DNA from: Flavobacteriaceae bacterium
GTDB lineage: Bacteria; Bacteroidota; Bacteroidia; Flavobacteriales; Flavobacteriaceae
Length of the DNA stretch: 6,676 nt
NCBI GenBank assembly: GCA_949507465.1
Contig: CATEMS010000352.1
Span: 1 to 6,676 of the forward strand
Direction of reading: 5' to 3'
The notes below the pieces were generated by a model. It was not told where the DNA came from and searched no databases. It was given only the letters and a program-made list of their open reading frames with translations. Positions 1 to 6,374 of the stretch are shown here, piece by piece (within the stretch, counting starts at the first letter, position 1; each line of letters starts with the position of its first letter). The translations under genes and the position numbers were made by a program.

Positions 1-111
1 GAGATGAAAATAAATTATGCACTCAATGACAAAGAAGTTTCACAAAATCTTGTTTTAAGCTGTCAAGCAGTGCCAACCTCAGATAAAGTTAAAGTTGATT
101 TTGATGTATAA
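1..111 (+). CDS. paaE: PaaE, phenylacetyl-CoA epoxidase reductase subunit (3' end only)
   Basis: Only the last 36 codons and the TAA stop are present; the gene starts left of the window. The peptide reads like the C-terminal end of a plant-type [2Fe-2S] ferredoxin domain. It has an N-Y-A-L-N-D stretch, then L-S-C-Q-A with the Cys codon at 61-63, which fits the fourth cluster cysteine, and ends in a hydrophobic/acidic K-V-D-F-D-V tail. In the family, PaaE passes electrons from NADPH through FAD and the 2Fe-2S centre to the di-iron site of PaaA. The FAD/NAD domains and the other three cysteines are outside the window. The stop is 11 nt before paaA, so the two are probably co-transcribed. The call rests on this short tail plus context; another ferredoxin-domain reductase is formally possible but unlikely here. 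Confidence 0.85.
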   Translation, partial: EMKINYALNDKEVSQNLVLSCQAVPTSDKVKVDFDV

Positions 112-122
112 ATCTTAAAATT

Positions 123-1079
123 ATGAGCAACGAACAAATAAAAAACCTAGAAGAAATTTTTGAAGCCCGTATTGCACGTGATGAGAAAATTGAGGCCAAA
201 GATTGGATGCCAGAGAAATACAGGAAGACACACATTCGTCAAATATCTCAGCATGCCCACTCAGAAATTGTAGGAATGCTACCAGAAGGGAATTGGATTA
301 GCAGAGCACCTTCTCTAAGAAGAAAGGCAGCACTGCTGGCAAAAGTTCAAGATGAGGCAGGACATGGCCTTTATTTGTATTCTGCCTGTGAGACCCTTGG
401 AGTCTCACGTGAAGAATTATACCAGCAGTTGCATAGTGGTAAGGCAAAATATTCTTCAATATTTAATTACCCTACCCTCACATGGGCAGACATGGGAGCC
501 ATTGGGTGGCTAGTAGACGGAGCGGCCATTATAAATCAAGTTCCGTTGTGTAATACCTCTTTTGGCCCTTACGCTAGAGCTATGGTTCGGGTGTGTAAAG
601 AAGAGAGCTTTCATCAAAGGCAAGGTTTTGAGATCATGCTCAAACTTTGTAATGGGTCCAAGGAACAAAAAGACATGGCTCAAGATGCACTCAATAGATG
701 GTGGTGGCCTAGTTTAATGATGTTGGGTCCAACAGATGCCGAGAGTGTTCATACAGAACAGTCCATGAAATGGAAGCTAAAACGCAAGTCTAACGATGAT
801 TTGCGACAACAATTTATTGATCAAACAGTACCACAAGCAGATCTACTTGGCTTAACCATTCCAGATCCAGACTTAAAGTTGAACAAGCAAACAGGAAGCT
901 ATGATTTTGGAGCCATAGACTGGGATGAATTTTGGCAAGTAGTCAAAGGCCACGGGCCCTGTAATAAAGAGCGTATACGAGCAAGAGTAGCTGCCTGGGA
1001 CAACGGGGCTTGGGTAAGAGACGCTGCCATGGCTCATGCTGCAAAAAAAGACGAACAAAAAATTAAAATAGCAATCTAG
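123..1079 (+). CDS. paaA: PaaA, catalytic di-iron subunit of the phenylacetyl-CoA 1,2-epoxidase
   Basis: PaaA is the oxygenase subunit that epoxidises the aromatic ring of phenylacetyl-CoA, using O2 and electrons from PaaE in the cytoplasm. The 318-residue product is close to the E. coli protein (about 309). The ferritin-like di-iron ligands are visible: Glu48 in S-E-I-V-G, Glu78 and His81 in Q-D-E-A-G-H-G, Asp132 in W-L-V-D-G-A, and Glu161 and His164 in E-E-S-F-H. This is the two-carboxylate-helix ExxH arrangement of bacterial multicomponent monooxygenases. The family C-terminal segment (G-H-G-P-C-N then R-I-R-A-R) is present at about 276-289. The ATG at 123 is the first start after the paaE stop and gives the family length. 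Its upstream region is A/T-rich with no clear Shine-Dalgarno. All key residues are intact, so the enzyme should be active. Confidence 0.98.
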   Translation: MSNEQIKNLEEIFEARIARDEKIEAKDWMPEKYRKTHIRQISQHAHSEIVGMLPEGNWISRAPSLRRKAALLAKVQDEAGHGLYLYSACETLGVSREELYQQLHSGKAKYSSIFNYPTLTWADMGAIGWLVDGAAIINQVPLCNTSFGPYARAMVRVCKEESFHQRQGFEIMLKLCNGSKEQKDMAQDALNRWWWPSLMMLGPTDAESVHTEQSMKWKLKRKSNDDLRQQFIDQTVPQADLLGLTIPDPDLKLNKQTGSYDFGAIDWDEFWQVVKGHGPCNKERIRARVAAWDNGAWVRDAAMAHAAKKDEQKIKIAI

Positions 1080-1096
1080 TATCAAATACAATAGAT

Positions 1097-1381
1097 ATGG
1101 ATAATAATTGGCCTTTATGGGAAATCTTCGTTAGAAGTAAAAACGGATTAGAACATCGTCATTTTGGAAGCCTTCATGCTGCAGATGCAGATATGGCACT
1201 TGAGAATGCTAGAGATGTTTATACAAGACGCAATGAAGGGGTGAGTATTTGGGTGGTTAAAAGTTCTGATATAACCGCAAGTAATCCAGATAATAATGGG
1301 GAACTCTTTGAGCCAGCGAAGGATAAAGTATATCGTCATCCAACCTTTTATAAGTTGCCTGATGAGATAAAACACATGTAA
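1097..1381 (+). CDS. paaB: PaaB, structural subunit of the phenylacetyl-CoA epoxidase
   Basis: PaaB is a small non-catalytic subunit that bridges PaaA-PaaC units in the epoxidase complex and is needed for its assembly and activity. The 94-residue product matches the family length (E. coli about 95). It carries the hallmark segments almost unchanged: W-P-L-W-E-I-F-V-R near the N-terminus, H-R-H-F-G-S-L-H-A-A-D at about 21-31, the A-L-E-N-A-R-D-V-Y-T-R-R-N-E-G-V-S-I-W-V-V core, and a C-terminal K-V-Y-R-H-P-T-F-Y block. It lies 17 nt after paaA and 1 nt before paaC. The start has an A/T-rich lead and no Shine-Dalgarno. No internal anomaly is visible. Confidence 0.97.
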   Translation: MDNNWPLWEIFVRSKNGLEHRHFGSLHAADADMALENARDVYTRRNEGVSIWVVKSSDITASNPDNNGELFEPAKDKVYRHPTFYKLPDEIKHM

Positions 1382-1382
1382 A

Positions 1383-2138
1383 ATGGAAAACCAACATTTA
1401 TACAATTACATTTTAGGTATTGCAGATAATAGTCTTATTCTTGGACAGCGTCTAGGTGAGCTGTGCGGTCATGGTCCTAGTTTAGAAACAGATATTGCAG
1501 GCACAAATATTTCTCTAGATCTTATTGGTCAAACAAGAAGTTTTTACCAATATGCTGCTAAAATTTCAGGAGAAAATAAAACGGAAGATGATATTGCATT
1601 TTTACGTCTTGAGAGAGGCTATAAAAATGTATTGCTGGTAGAACAGCCTAACACCCATTTTGGATATGTTATGGGGCGCCAATACCTTTTTGATGTGTTT
1701 CACTTATTGCTTTTAAATGAATTACAATTTAGCAAAGATCAAACCTTAGCTGCCATTGCAAAAAAAGGAATCAAAGAAGTGAGCTACCACAAACGATTTT
1801 CTGGAGACTGGATCAAACGTTTGGGTGATGGAACACAAGAGAGTACCACTAAAATGCAAGAAGCTATTGATGATTTATGGCCCTATACGGATGAGCTTTT
1901 TGACATGACAGAAGCAGATACGGCAATGGTCCAAGAGGGTATTGGAGTAGATGTTTCAAAATTGAAAGAATCTTATTATAAGGAGGTTACAACACTATTA
2001 ACACAGGCAACGCTTAAAATTCCTCAAATCGATTATTTTTCTAGAGGTGGTAAAAATGGAGTTCACAGTGAACACATGGGATATTTGTTGGCAGACTTAC
2101 AGTATATGCAACGCACCTATCCCAATATGCAATGGTAA
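1383..2138 (+). CDS. paaC: PaaC, structural partner subunit of the phenylacetyl-CoA epoxidase
   Basis: PaaC is a ferritin-like paralogue of PaaA that has lost the metal site and forms the stable heterodimer with it. The product has 251 residues against about 248 in E. coli. Recognisable blocks are G-Q-R-L-G-E-L-C-G-H-G-P near residues 21-32, N-I-S-L-D-L-I-G-Q-T-R at about 42-52, L-L-V-E-Q-P-N at 84-90, an I-K-E-V-S-Y-H-K-R-F-S helix at about 130-140, and the C-terminal H-S-E-H-M-G-Y-L-L-A-D-L-Q-Y-M-Q-R-T-Y-P block. The PaaA-type paired carboxylate/ExxH ligand set is not apparent, as expected. The ATG is separated from the paaB stop by a single base, which suggests translational coupling. Confidence 0.97.
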   Translation: MENQHLYNYILGIADNSLILGQRLGELCGHGPSLETDIAGTNISLDLIGQTRSFYQYAAKISGENKTEDDIAFLRLERGYKNVLLVEQPNTHFGYVMGRQYLFDVFHLLLLNELQFSKDQTLAAIAKKGIKEVSYHKRFSGDWIKRLGDGTQESTTKMQEAIDDLWPYTDELFDMTEADTAMVQEGIGVDVSKLKESYYKEVTTLLTQATLKIPQIDYFSRGGKNGVHSEHMGYLLADLQYMQRTYPNMQW

Positions 2139-2141
2139 AAA

Positions 2142-2642
2142 ATGACATTACCTCACACTAATATAGACCCACACCTTCTTCCAATTTTGGAACAAGTAAG
2201 TGATCCAGAGATACCAGTATTAACTGTTCTGGATTTGGGGGTGATACGAGAGGCCATAGAGATAGATCACATGGTGTATGTTAAACTCACACCTACCTAT
2301 TCTGGATGCCCAGCAATGGATGTTATTGGTGATGATTTAAAAATAGCTTTTGCGCCATTGGGTAAAAAAGTGACCGTGGAGCTTGTTTTAGCCCCAGCCT
2401 GGAGTACAGACTGGATTAGTGAATCTGGATTACAAAAAATGGAGGCCTATGGTATTGCCAGACCGCTATCTGAAAGTGCAGATAAACAAGTGTTGCTAGA
2501 GGGTGAAAAAAAAGTAATATGCCCTCAATGTAAAAGTACAAATACACATTTAGTGAGTCAGTTTGGTTCTACTGCTTGTAAAGCATTGTTTAAATGCCAA
2601 GCATGTTTGGAGCCTTTTGATTATTTTAAATGTTTGAAATGA
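2142..2642 (+). CDS. paaD: PaaD, MIP18/DUF59-family assembly factor of the epoxidase
   Basis: PaaD (called PaaJ in some naming schemes) is needed for epoxidase activity in vivo. It is thought to help Fe-S or metal-centre maturation rather than catalysis. The 166 residues match the family. The N-terminal MIP18/DUF59 domain (about 8-110) shows D-P-E-I-P at 21-25, D-L-G-V-I-R at 31-36 and the T-Y-S-G-C-P-A-M-D signature with Cys56. The C-terminal part has a zinc-ribbon-like cysteine set: Cys127 and Cys130 (C-P-Q-C), Cys146 in F-G-S-T-A-C-K-A, then Cys152, Cys155 and Cys164. The gap to paaC is 3 nt. An A8 run lies in the codons just before C-P-Q-C but the frame is open. The extreme 3' end also overlaps a promoter-like sequence that may serve paaG. 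Confidence 0.96.
   Translation: MTLPHTNIDPHLLPILEQVSDPEIPVLTVLDLGVIREAIEIDHMVYVKLTPTYSGCPAMDVIGDDLKIAFAPLGKKVTVELVLAPAWSTDWISESGLQKMEAYGIARPLSESADKQVLLEGEKKVICPQCKSTNTHLVSQFGSTACKALFKCQACLEPFDYFKCLK
2607..2636 (+). promoter_or_regulatory. Possible internal Bacteroidota-type promoter before paaG
   Basis: TTG at 2607-2609 is followed, after exactly 19 nt, by AATGTTTG at 2629-2636. The Bacteroidota sigma-ABfr promoter consensus is TTG, about 19 nt, then TAnnTTTG, so this copy differs by one base (A for the first T). A start about 7 nt downstream would fall at the paaD stop codon and leave a leader of roughly 54 nt before paaG. The match lies inside the codons for the conserved C-terminus of PaaD, so coding constraint may have produced it by chance. 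Confidence 0.22.
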
Positions 2643-2685
2643 TAAATTAGTTCCCCCGGTGGGATTCATGGAGAAGATCCTTATC
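2641..2685 (+). other. Possible RNA secondary structure in the paaD-paaG gap
   Basis: The gap holds small inverted repeats: GATAA (2641-2645) with TTATC (2681-2685), GGAT (2662-2665) with ATCC (2677-2680), and a competing TCCC/GGGA pair (2652-2655 with 2661-2664) around CCGGT. The C/G-rich patch at 2653-2663 stands out in an otherwise A/T-rich gap. Each stem is short, there is no T run after it, and it does not look like a terminator. It could be a leader structure or chance. Confidence 0.2.
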
Positions 2686-2696
2686 TGTAGAAAGTC

Positions 2697-3476
2697 ATGA
2701 AAAGTATTATAACCAATATTAATAACGGTGTAGCAACCCTAACATTAAATCGTCCAGAGGTTTTCAATAGTTTTAATCGGGAGATGGCCCTGCTTTTACA
2801 AAAACAGTTAGATGCATTCGGAGAAAATCCAGAAATACGTGCTATTGTAATTACTGGCTCTGGCAAGGCTTTTTGTGCTGGACAAGATTTAAAAGAAGTA
2901 ACCACTCCAGAATTACACCCAGGATTTAAAAAAATATTAGAAGAACACTACAATCCTATCATTGAGAGAATTAGAGCCATCAACAAACCAATTATTGCTG
3001 CAGTGAATGGGGTAGCTGCTGGTGCGGGTGCAAACATAGCACTGGCTTGCGATATTGTGGTAGCAAGTGAGAAAGCAAGTTTTATACAAGCCTTTAGTAA
3101 AATAGGTTTGGTGCCAGATAGTGGTGGAAGTTTTTATTTGCCAAGATTAATTGGCTTTCAAAGAGCCTCTGCACTAATGCTCCTTGGAGATAAAGTTACG
3201 GCCCAACAAGCACTCGAGCTGGGTATGGTTTATAAGGTCTTTGAACCTGAAACTTTTCAGCAACAGGCTTTAGACCTAGCACAAGAGATGGCTCAAATGC
3301 CAACAAAAGCTTTAGGACTCACAAAACAGTTGTTAAATGCATCATTTAATAATACCTTAGACCAGCAATTAACCTTGGAGAGTACACTGCAAATACAAGC
3401 CGCAAATAGTAATGATTATAAAGAAGGTGTTACCGCTTTTGTAGAAAAAAGGAAACCAAACTTTAAAGGAAATTAG
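2697..3476 (+). CDS. paaG: PaaG, 1,2-epoxyphenylacetyl-CoA isomerase (crotonase fold)
   Basis: PaaG converts the ring-1,2-epoxide of phenylacetyl-CoA to the oxepin-CoA that PaaZ opens. At 259 residues it is about the size of E. coli PaaG (262). The crotonase core shows L-N-R-P at about 17-20, C-A-G-Q-D-L at 60-65 for the first oxyanion loop, and N-G-V-A-A-G-A-G-A at 104-112 for the second. The call as isomerase rather than hydratase rests on two sites. The positions of the two catalytic glutamates of enoyl-CoA hydratases are Asn113 and Ser134 here. Asp141 in L-V-P-D-S-G-G is where PaaG-type isomerases keep their catalytic Asp. The C-terminus (Y-K-E-G-V-T-A-F then K-R-K-P-N-F) is typical of PaaG. 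It follows paaD by 54 nt and abuts paaH without a gap. Confidence 0.93.
   Translation: MKSIITNINNGVATLTLNRPEVFNSFNREMALLLQKQLDAFGENPEIRAIVITGSGKAFCAGQDLKEVTTPELHPGFKKILEEHYNPIIERIRAINKPIIAAVNGVAAGAGANIALACDIVVASEKASFIQAFSKIGLVPDSGGSFYLPRLIGFQRASALMLLGDKVTAQQALELGMVYKVFEPETFQQQALDLAQEMAQMPTKALGLTKQLLNASFNNTLDQQLTLESTLQIQAANSNDYKEGVTAFVEKRKPNFKGN
3466..3470 (+). promoter_or_regulatory. Shine-Dalgarno-like AAGGA before paaH
   Basis: AAGGA lies 6 nt upstream of the paaH ATG at 3477, inside the last codons of paaG. It is the best Shine-Dalgarno-like match before any start in the window; the other starts have A/T-rich leads, as is usual in Bacteroidota. It supports the chosen paaH start. The bases also encode Lys-Gly of PaaG, so the match could be incidental. 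Confidence 0.35.
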
Positions 3477-4637
3477 ATGATTAAAAATGTAGGTATTATA
3501 GGGGGTGGAACTATGGGTTCTGGGATTGCTCAAGTAGCAGCAACTGCAGGTTGTATGGTTACACTTTATGATGTACATCAAGGAGCACTAGACACAGCCA
3601 AAGCTAATTTAGAAAAAATCACAAACCGTCTGGTAGATAAAGCACGCATAAGCCCTCAAGAGAAAGATGCCATCCAAAATAACATACGCTATGTAAACAC
3701 CATAAAAGAATTGGCCAATAGTGATCTAACCATTGAGGCCATTGTAGAAAATATGGAGGTTAAAAAGAAGCTCTTTCAAGAATTAGAGAACCATGTAAGT
3801 GACGCATGTATTATAGCAACTAATACCTCGTCTTTGTCCATAGCATCTATAGCATCTTCCCTAAAAAAGCCAAACAGATGTATAGGGATCCATTTTTTTA
3901 ATCCTGCACCCCTTATGAAATTAGTGGAGGTAATCCCTGCCATACAAACCAGTCAAAAAGTTCTTGCTAGCGTACAGATCACTCTAGAAAACTGGAAAAA
4001 AGTAGTTGCTGTAGCAAAGGATACCCCTGGTTTTATTGTAAATAGAGTTGCCCGGCCATTTTATGGAGAAGCCCTTAGAATGTATGAAGAAGGTGTTGCA
4101 GATTTTGCCACCATAGATCATGCACTAAAAAGTGTGGGTGGTTTTAAAATGGGCCCCTTTGAGCTTATGGACTTTATAGGCAATGATGTAAATTATACCG
4201 TAACACATACTGTATTTGAGGCCTTTTACAATGACTCAAGGTACAAGCCCTCATTTACTCAAAAACGTTTTGCAGAAGCTGGTTTTTTGGGTAGGAAATC
4301 TGGCAAAGGATTTTATGATTATGCTCCAGGGGCTGTAAAGCCCTTACCAGAAACAAATCAAAAACTGTTACACACTATTTTTGATAGAATTTTAGTGATG
4401 TTAATCAATGAAGCAGCAGATGCTTTATTTTTAAACATTGCAAGCGCCCAAGATATAGATGCTGCCATGACAACAGGCGTTAATTATCCAAAAGGACTAT
4501 TGGCTTGGGCAGACGAGAAAGGAATTCCATGGTGTGTCAAAAAACTTGATGGACTTTACAACGAATATCATGAGCCTAGATATCGTTGTTCTCCATTACT
4601 AAGACGTATGGATGCAACGAATAAAACATTTTTTTAA
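3477..4637 (+). CDS. paaH: PaaH, 3-hydroxyadipyl-CoA dehydrogenase (compact form)
   Basis: PaaH oxidises 3-hydroxyadipyl-CoA to 3-oxoadipyl-CoA with NAD+. The N-terminal Rossmann domain (about 4-183) has the G-G-G-T-M-G-S-G-I-A nucleotide loop at 9-18. The catalytic set seen in 3-hydroxyacyl-CoA dehydrogenases is present: Ser118 in T-N-T-S-S, His139 in I-H-F-F-N-P-A-P, Glu151 in L-V-E-V-I-P and Asn189 in F-I-V-N-R. A first C-terminal 3HCDH domain (about 185-281) ends with G-R-K-S-G-K-G-F-Y-D-Y. A second (about 295-380) has V-N-Y-P-K-G-L-L-A-W-A-D. At 386 residues it is about 90 shorter than E. coli PaaH (475). The missing part is the linker between the two C-terminal domains, not a truncated end. 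Its start immediately follows the paaG stop, and its stop overlaps the paaI start by one base (TAATG). Confidence 0.93.
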   Translation: MIKNVGIIGGGTMGSGIAQVAATAGCMVTLYDVHQGALDTAKANLEKITNRLVDKARISPQEKDAIQNNIRYVNTIKELANSDLTIEAIVENMEVKKKLFQELENHVSDACIIATNTSSLSIASIASSLKKPNRCIGIHFFNPAPLMKLVEVIPAIQTSQKVLASVQITLENWKKVVAVAKDTPGFIVNRVARPFYGEALRMYEEGVADFATIDHALKSVGGFKMGPFELMDFIGNDVNYTVTHTVFEAFYNDSRYKPSFTQKRFAEAGFLGRKSGKGFYDYAPGAVKPLPETNQKLLHTIFDRILVMLINEAADALFLNIASAQDIDAAMTTGVNYPKGLLAWADEKGIPWCVKKLDGLYNEYHEPRYRCSPLLRRMDATNKTFF

Positions 4638-5044
4638 TGGACGGAACTCAAATACCCTATAAAATGCTTTCTCAAGATGCCTACAGCAGTTGGTTAGGAA
4701 TTGAGATTTTAAGCTGTGAAATAGGCCGGGTAAAAGTAGGTATGACCATTCGTAAAGAAATGCTAAATAGCATGGATAAGGCTCATGGAGGTATCAGTTA
4801 TGCATTGGCAGATACTGCTTTTGGTTTTACTGCAAACACACATGGCAGGTATGCCGTATCTATAGAGACAAGCATCAATCACATTGAGGCGCTTCATTTA
4901 GGTGATTATATCACTGCCCAAGCGACCATAGATTTACAGAAAAAAAACCTAGGATTTAATGTAGTTGAGGTAAAAAAAGGGGATACCCTTGTTGCACTTT
5001 TTAAAGGAGTTGTTTACAGAACAAATAAGAATTGGGAAATTTAA
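4637..5044 (+). CDS. paaI: PaaI, hotdog-fold acyl-CoA thioesterase
   Basis: PaaI hydrolyses phenylacetyl-CoA derivatives, especially ring-hydroxylated ones, and is thought to release CoA trapped in dead-end products. The 135 residues are close to E. coli PaaI (140). The family active-site pattern is clear: Asn44 in M-L-N, then H50-G51-G52 in A-H-G-G, then Asp59 in A-L-A-D-T-A-F. The later V-S-I-E-T-S-I-N-H (about 74-82) and G-D-Y-I-T-A-Q-A-T (about 89-97) strands fit the hotdog sheet. The ATG shares a base with the paaH stop, so translation is probably coupled. An A8 run within the codons near 4939 leaves the frame intact. A more general hotdog thioesterase is the only alternative, and the operon context favours PaaI. 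Confidence 0.94.
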   Translation: MDGTQIPYKMLSQDAYSSWLGIEILSCEIGRVKVGMTIRKEMLNSMDKAHGGISYALADTAFGFTANTHGRYAVSIETSINHIEALHLGDYITAQATIDLQKKNLGFNVVEVKKGDTLVALFKGVVYRTNKNWEI

Positions 5045-5051
5045 AAACACA

Positions 5052-5085
5052 AACCAATGATGGGTTTATGATCTTGGTTCTTTTT
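5052..5085 (+). terminator. Weak terminator- or attenuator-like hairpin between paaI and paaJ
   Basis: AACCAA (5052-5057) pairs with TTGGTT (5074-5079). The stem continues past a one-base bulge (T5058) with GAT (5059-5061) and ATC (5071-5073), leaving a 9-nt loop. A C and then five Ts (5081-5085) follow directly, as in an intrinsic terminator. The stem is A/T-rich with only three G:C pairs, so it would be leaky at best. A second hairpin, AAACC (5051-5055) with GGTTT (5063-5067), uses the same 5' arm and would exclude the first. Confidence 0.35.
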
Positions 5086-5096
5086 AAAATAGAATT

Positions 5097-6311
5097 ATGA
5101 AACAAGCATATATAATTGATGGGGTGAGAACCCCAATTGGAAATTACAAAGGAACACTAAGCTCGGTTCGCACCGATGATCTGGGAGCGCATGTAATTAA
5201 AGCTTTAGTTTCAAACAATCCACAGATTCCTCAAAATGCCTTTGATGATGTGATCATGGGGTGCGCCAATCAAGCTGGAGAAGACAATCGCAATGTGGCT
5301 CGTATGAGTTTATTATTGGCAGGTCTTCCCTTTAGCGTGCCTGGAGAAACTGTCAATAGATTATGTAGCAGTGGTTTGTCTGCCATTATACACGCAAATA
5401 GAGCAATTAAAGCCGGAGATGGTGATTTGTTTATTGCAGGTGGTGTTGAGAATATGACCAGAGGCCCTTATGTAATGGCCAAACCTTCAAGTGCCTATGG
5501 AGGAGATAGTAAAATGTATGATTCCACCTTTGGATGGCGTTTTGTAAACCCAAAAATGGCCTTGCTCTATGGTGTGGAGGGTATGGGCGTCACGGCAGAG
5601 AATTTGGTAGCCAAGTACGCTATCTCAAGAGAAGATCAAGATGCCTTTGCCTATAACAGCCAAATGAAGGCTTCCGCAGCTCAAAAAAGTGGGCGTCTGG
5701 CTAAAGAAATTGTTCCAGTTGAAATCCCACAAAGAAAAAAAGACCCAATTGTATTCAAAGATGACGAATTTATAAAGCCAAATTCTACAAAACAGATATT
5801 GGCAACATTAAGACCTGCCTTTAAAAAAGAGGGGGGTAGTGTAACGGCAGGAAATGCTTCTGGTCTTAACGACGGAGCAGCAGCAACACTTATTGCTTCA
5901 GAGGATGCTGTAAAAAAATACAATTTAAAGCCAATGGCCAGAATTATTAGCTCTGCGGTAGTTGGAGTTGAACCAAGAATCATGGGCATTGGGCCTGTGA
6001 AGGCCTCAAACAAAGCTCTCGAAAAAGCAGGGCTTGCCATGGAGGATATGGATGTTATAGAGCTTAATGAAGCTTTTGCTTCTCAAGCTTTGGCATGTAT
6101 TCGGGCATGGGGCTTAAAGGACGATGACCCAAGAATAAACCCTAATGGCGGCTCTATTGCCATTGGTCATCCACTTGGTGTCACCGGAACTAGAATAGCT
6201 TACTCTGCTGCCCTAGAGCTTCAACAAACAAAAAAGAAATATGCTCTTATTACAATGTGTATAGGGGTAGGACAGGGTTATGCAACTATTATAGAGAATG
6301 TGAATTTATGA
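5097..6311 (+). CDS. paaJ: PaaJ, 3-oxoadipyl-CoA / 3-oxo-5,6-dehydrosuberyl-CoA thiolase
   Basis: PaaJ performs two thiolytic steps of the pathway: release of acetyl-CoA from 3-oxo-5,6-dehydrosuberyl-CoA, and final cleavage of 3-oxoadipyl-CoA to succinyl-CoA and acetyl-CoA. The 404 residues match the family (E. coli 401). Catalytic residues are present: nucleophile Cys90 in N-R-L-C-S-S-G, the N-E-A-F motif at 325-328, His358 in G-G-S-I-A-I-G-H-P-L-G, and Cys388 in M-C-I-G-V-G-Q-G. The A-G-G-V-E-N-M-T-R segment at 114-122 is typical of the PaaJ/PcaF branch. PcaF of the beta-ketoadipate pathway is very similar, so the name PaaJ relies on the operon. The gene follows paaI by 52 nt containing a terminator-like hairpin, so it may be expressed below the level of the upstream genes. 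Confidence 0.95.
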   Translation: MKQAYIIDGVRTPIGNYKGTLSSVRTDDLGAHVIKALVSNNPQIPQNAFDDVIMGCANQAGEDNRNVARMSLLLAGLPFSVPGETVNRLCSSGLSAIIHANRAIKAGDGDLFIAGGVENMTRGPYVMAKPSSAYGGDSKMYDSTFGWRFVNPKMALLYGVEGMGVTAENLVAKYAISREDQDAFAYNSQMKASAAQKSGRLAKEIVPVEIPQRKKDPIVFKDDEFIKPNSTKQILATLRPAFKKEGGSVTAGNASGLNDGAAATLIASEDAVKKYNLKPMARIISSAVVGVEPRIMGIGPVKASNKALEKAGLAMEDMDVIELNEAFASQALACIRAWGLKDDDPRINPNGGSIAIGHPLGVTGTRIAYSAALELQQTKKKYALITMCIGVGQGYATIIENVNL

Positions 6312-6374
6312 TTTAAACCAAGACAGTATCATACAACTGGTAGCACTAATAAAAGCAATCACAAGACAAGCATC

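Noticed and set aside
96..103. TGATTTTG resembling a Bacteroidota -7 element before paaA
   Set aside because: It is inside the paaE coding region, has a mismatch at the key A, and has no TTG at the expected 19-nt spacing. The 11-nt gap suggests read-through from paaE.
873..1405. Minus-strand frames opposite paaA and paaB (72 and 85 codons)
   Set aside because: Both overlap well-conserved genes on the other strand and have low-complexity hydrophobic products typical of antisense frames in A/T-rich DNA.
2505..2513. A8 run in paaD (and similar A7-A8 runs in paaC, paaI and paaJ) as a slippage or frameshift site
   Set aside because: The frames are open across each run and the products are full length with conserved C-termini. 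Such runs are common in A/T-rich coding DNA, with no sign of programmed slippage.
5681..6040. 119-codon open frame on the minus strand within paaJ
   Set aside because: It lies wholly inside the thiolase gene, whose catalytic motifs are intact. The product shows no recognisable domain and there is no promoter or start signal. It is a shadow of the coding strand.
6312..6374. Search for promoter, terminator or a small gene in the paaJ-paaZ gap
   Set aside because: Only short 4-bp inverted repeats are present, with no T run, no TAnnTTTG element and no reading frame of useful length.
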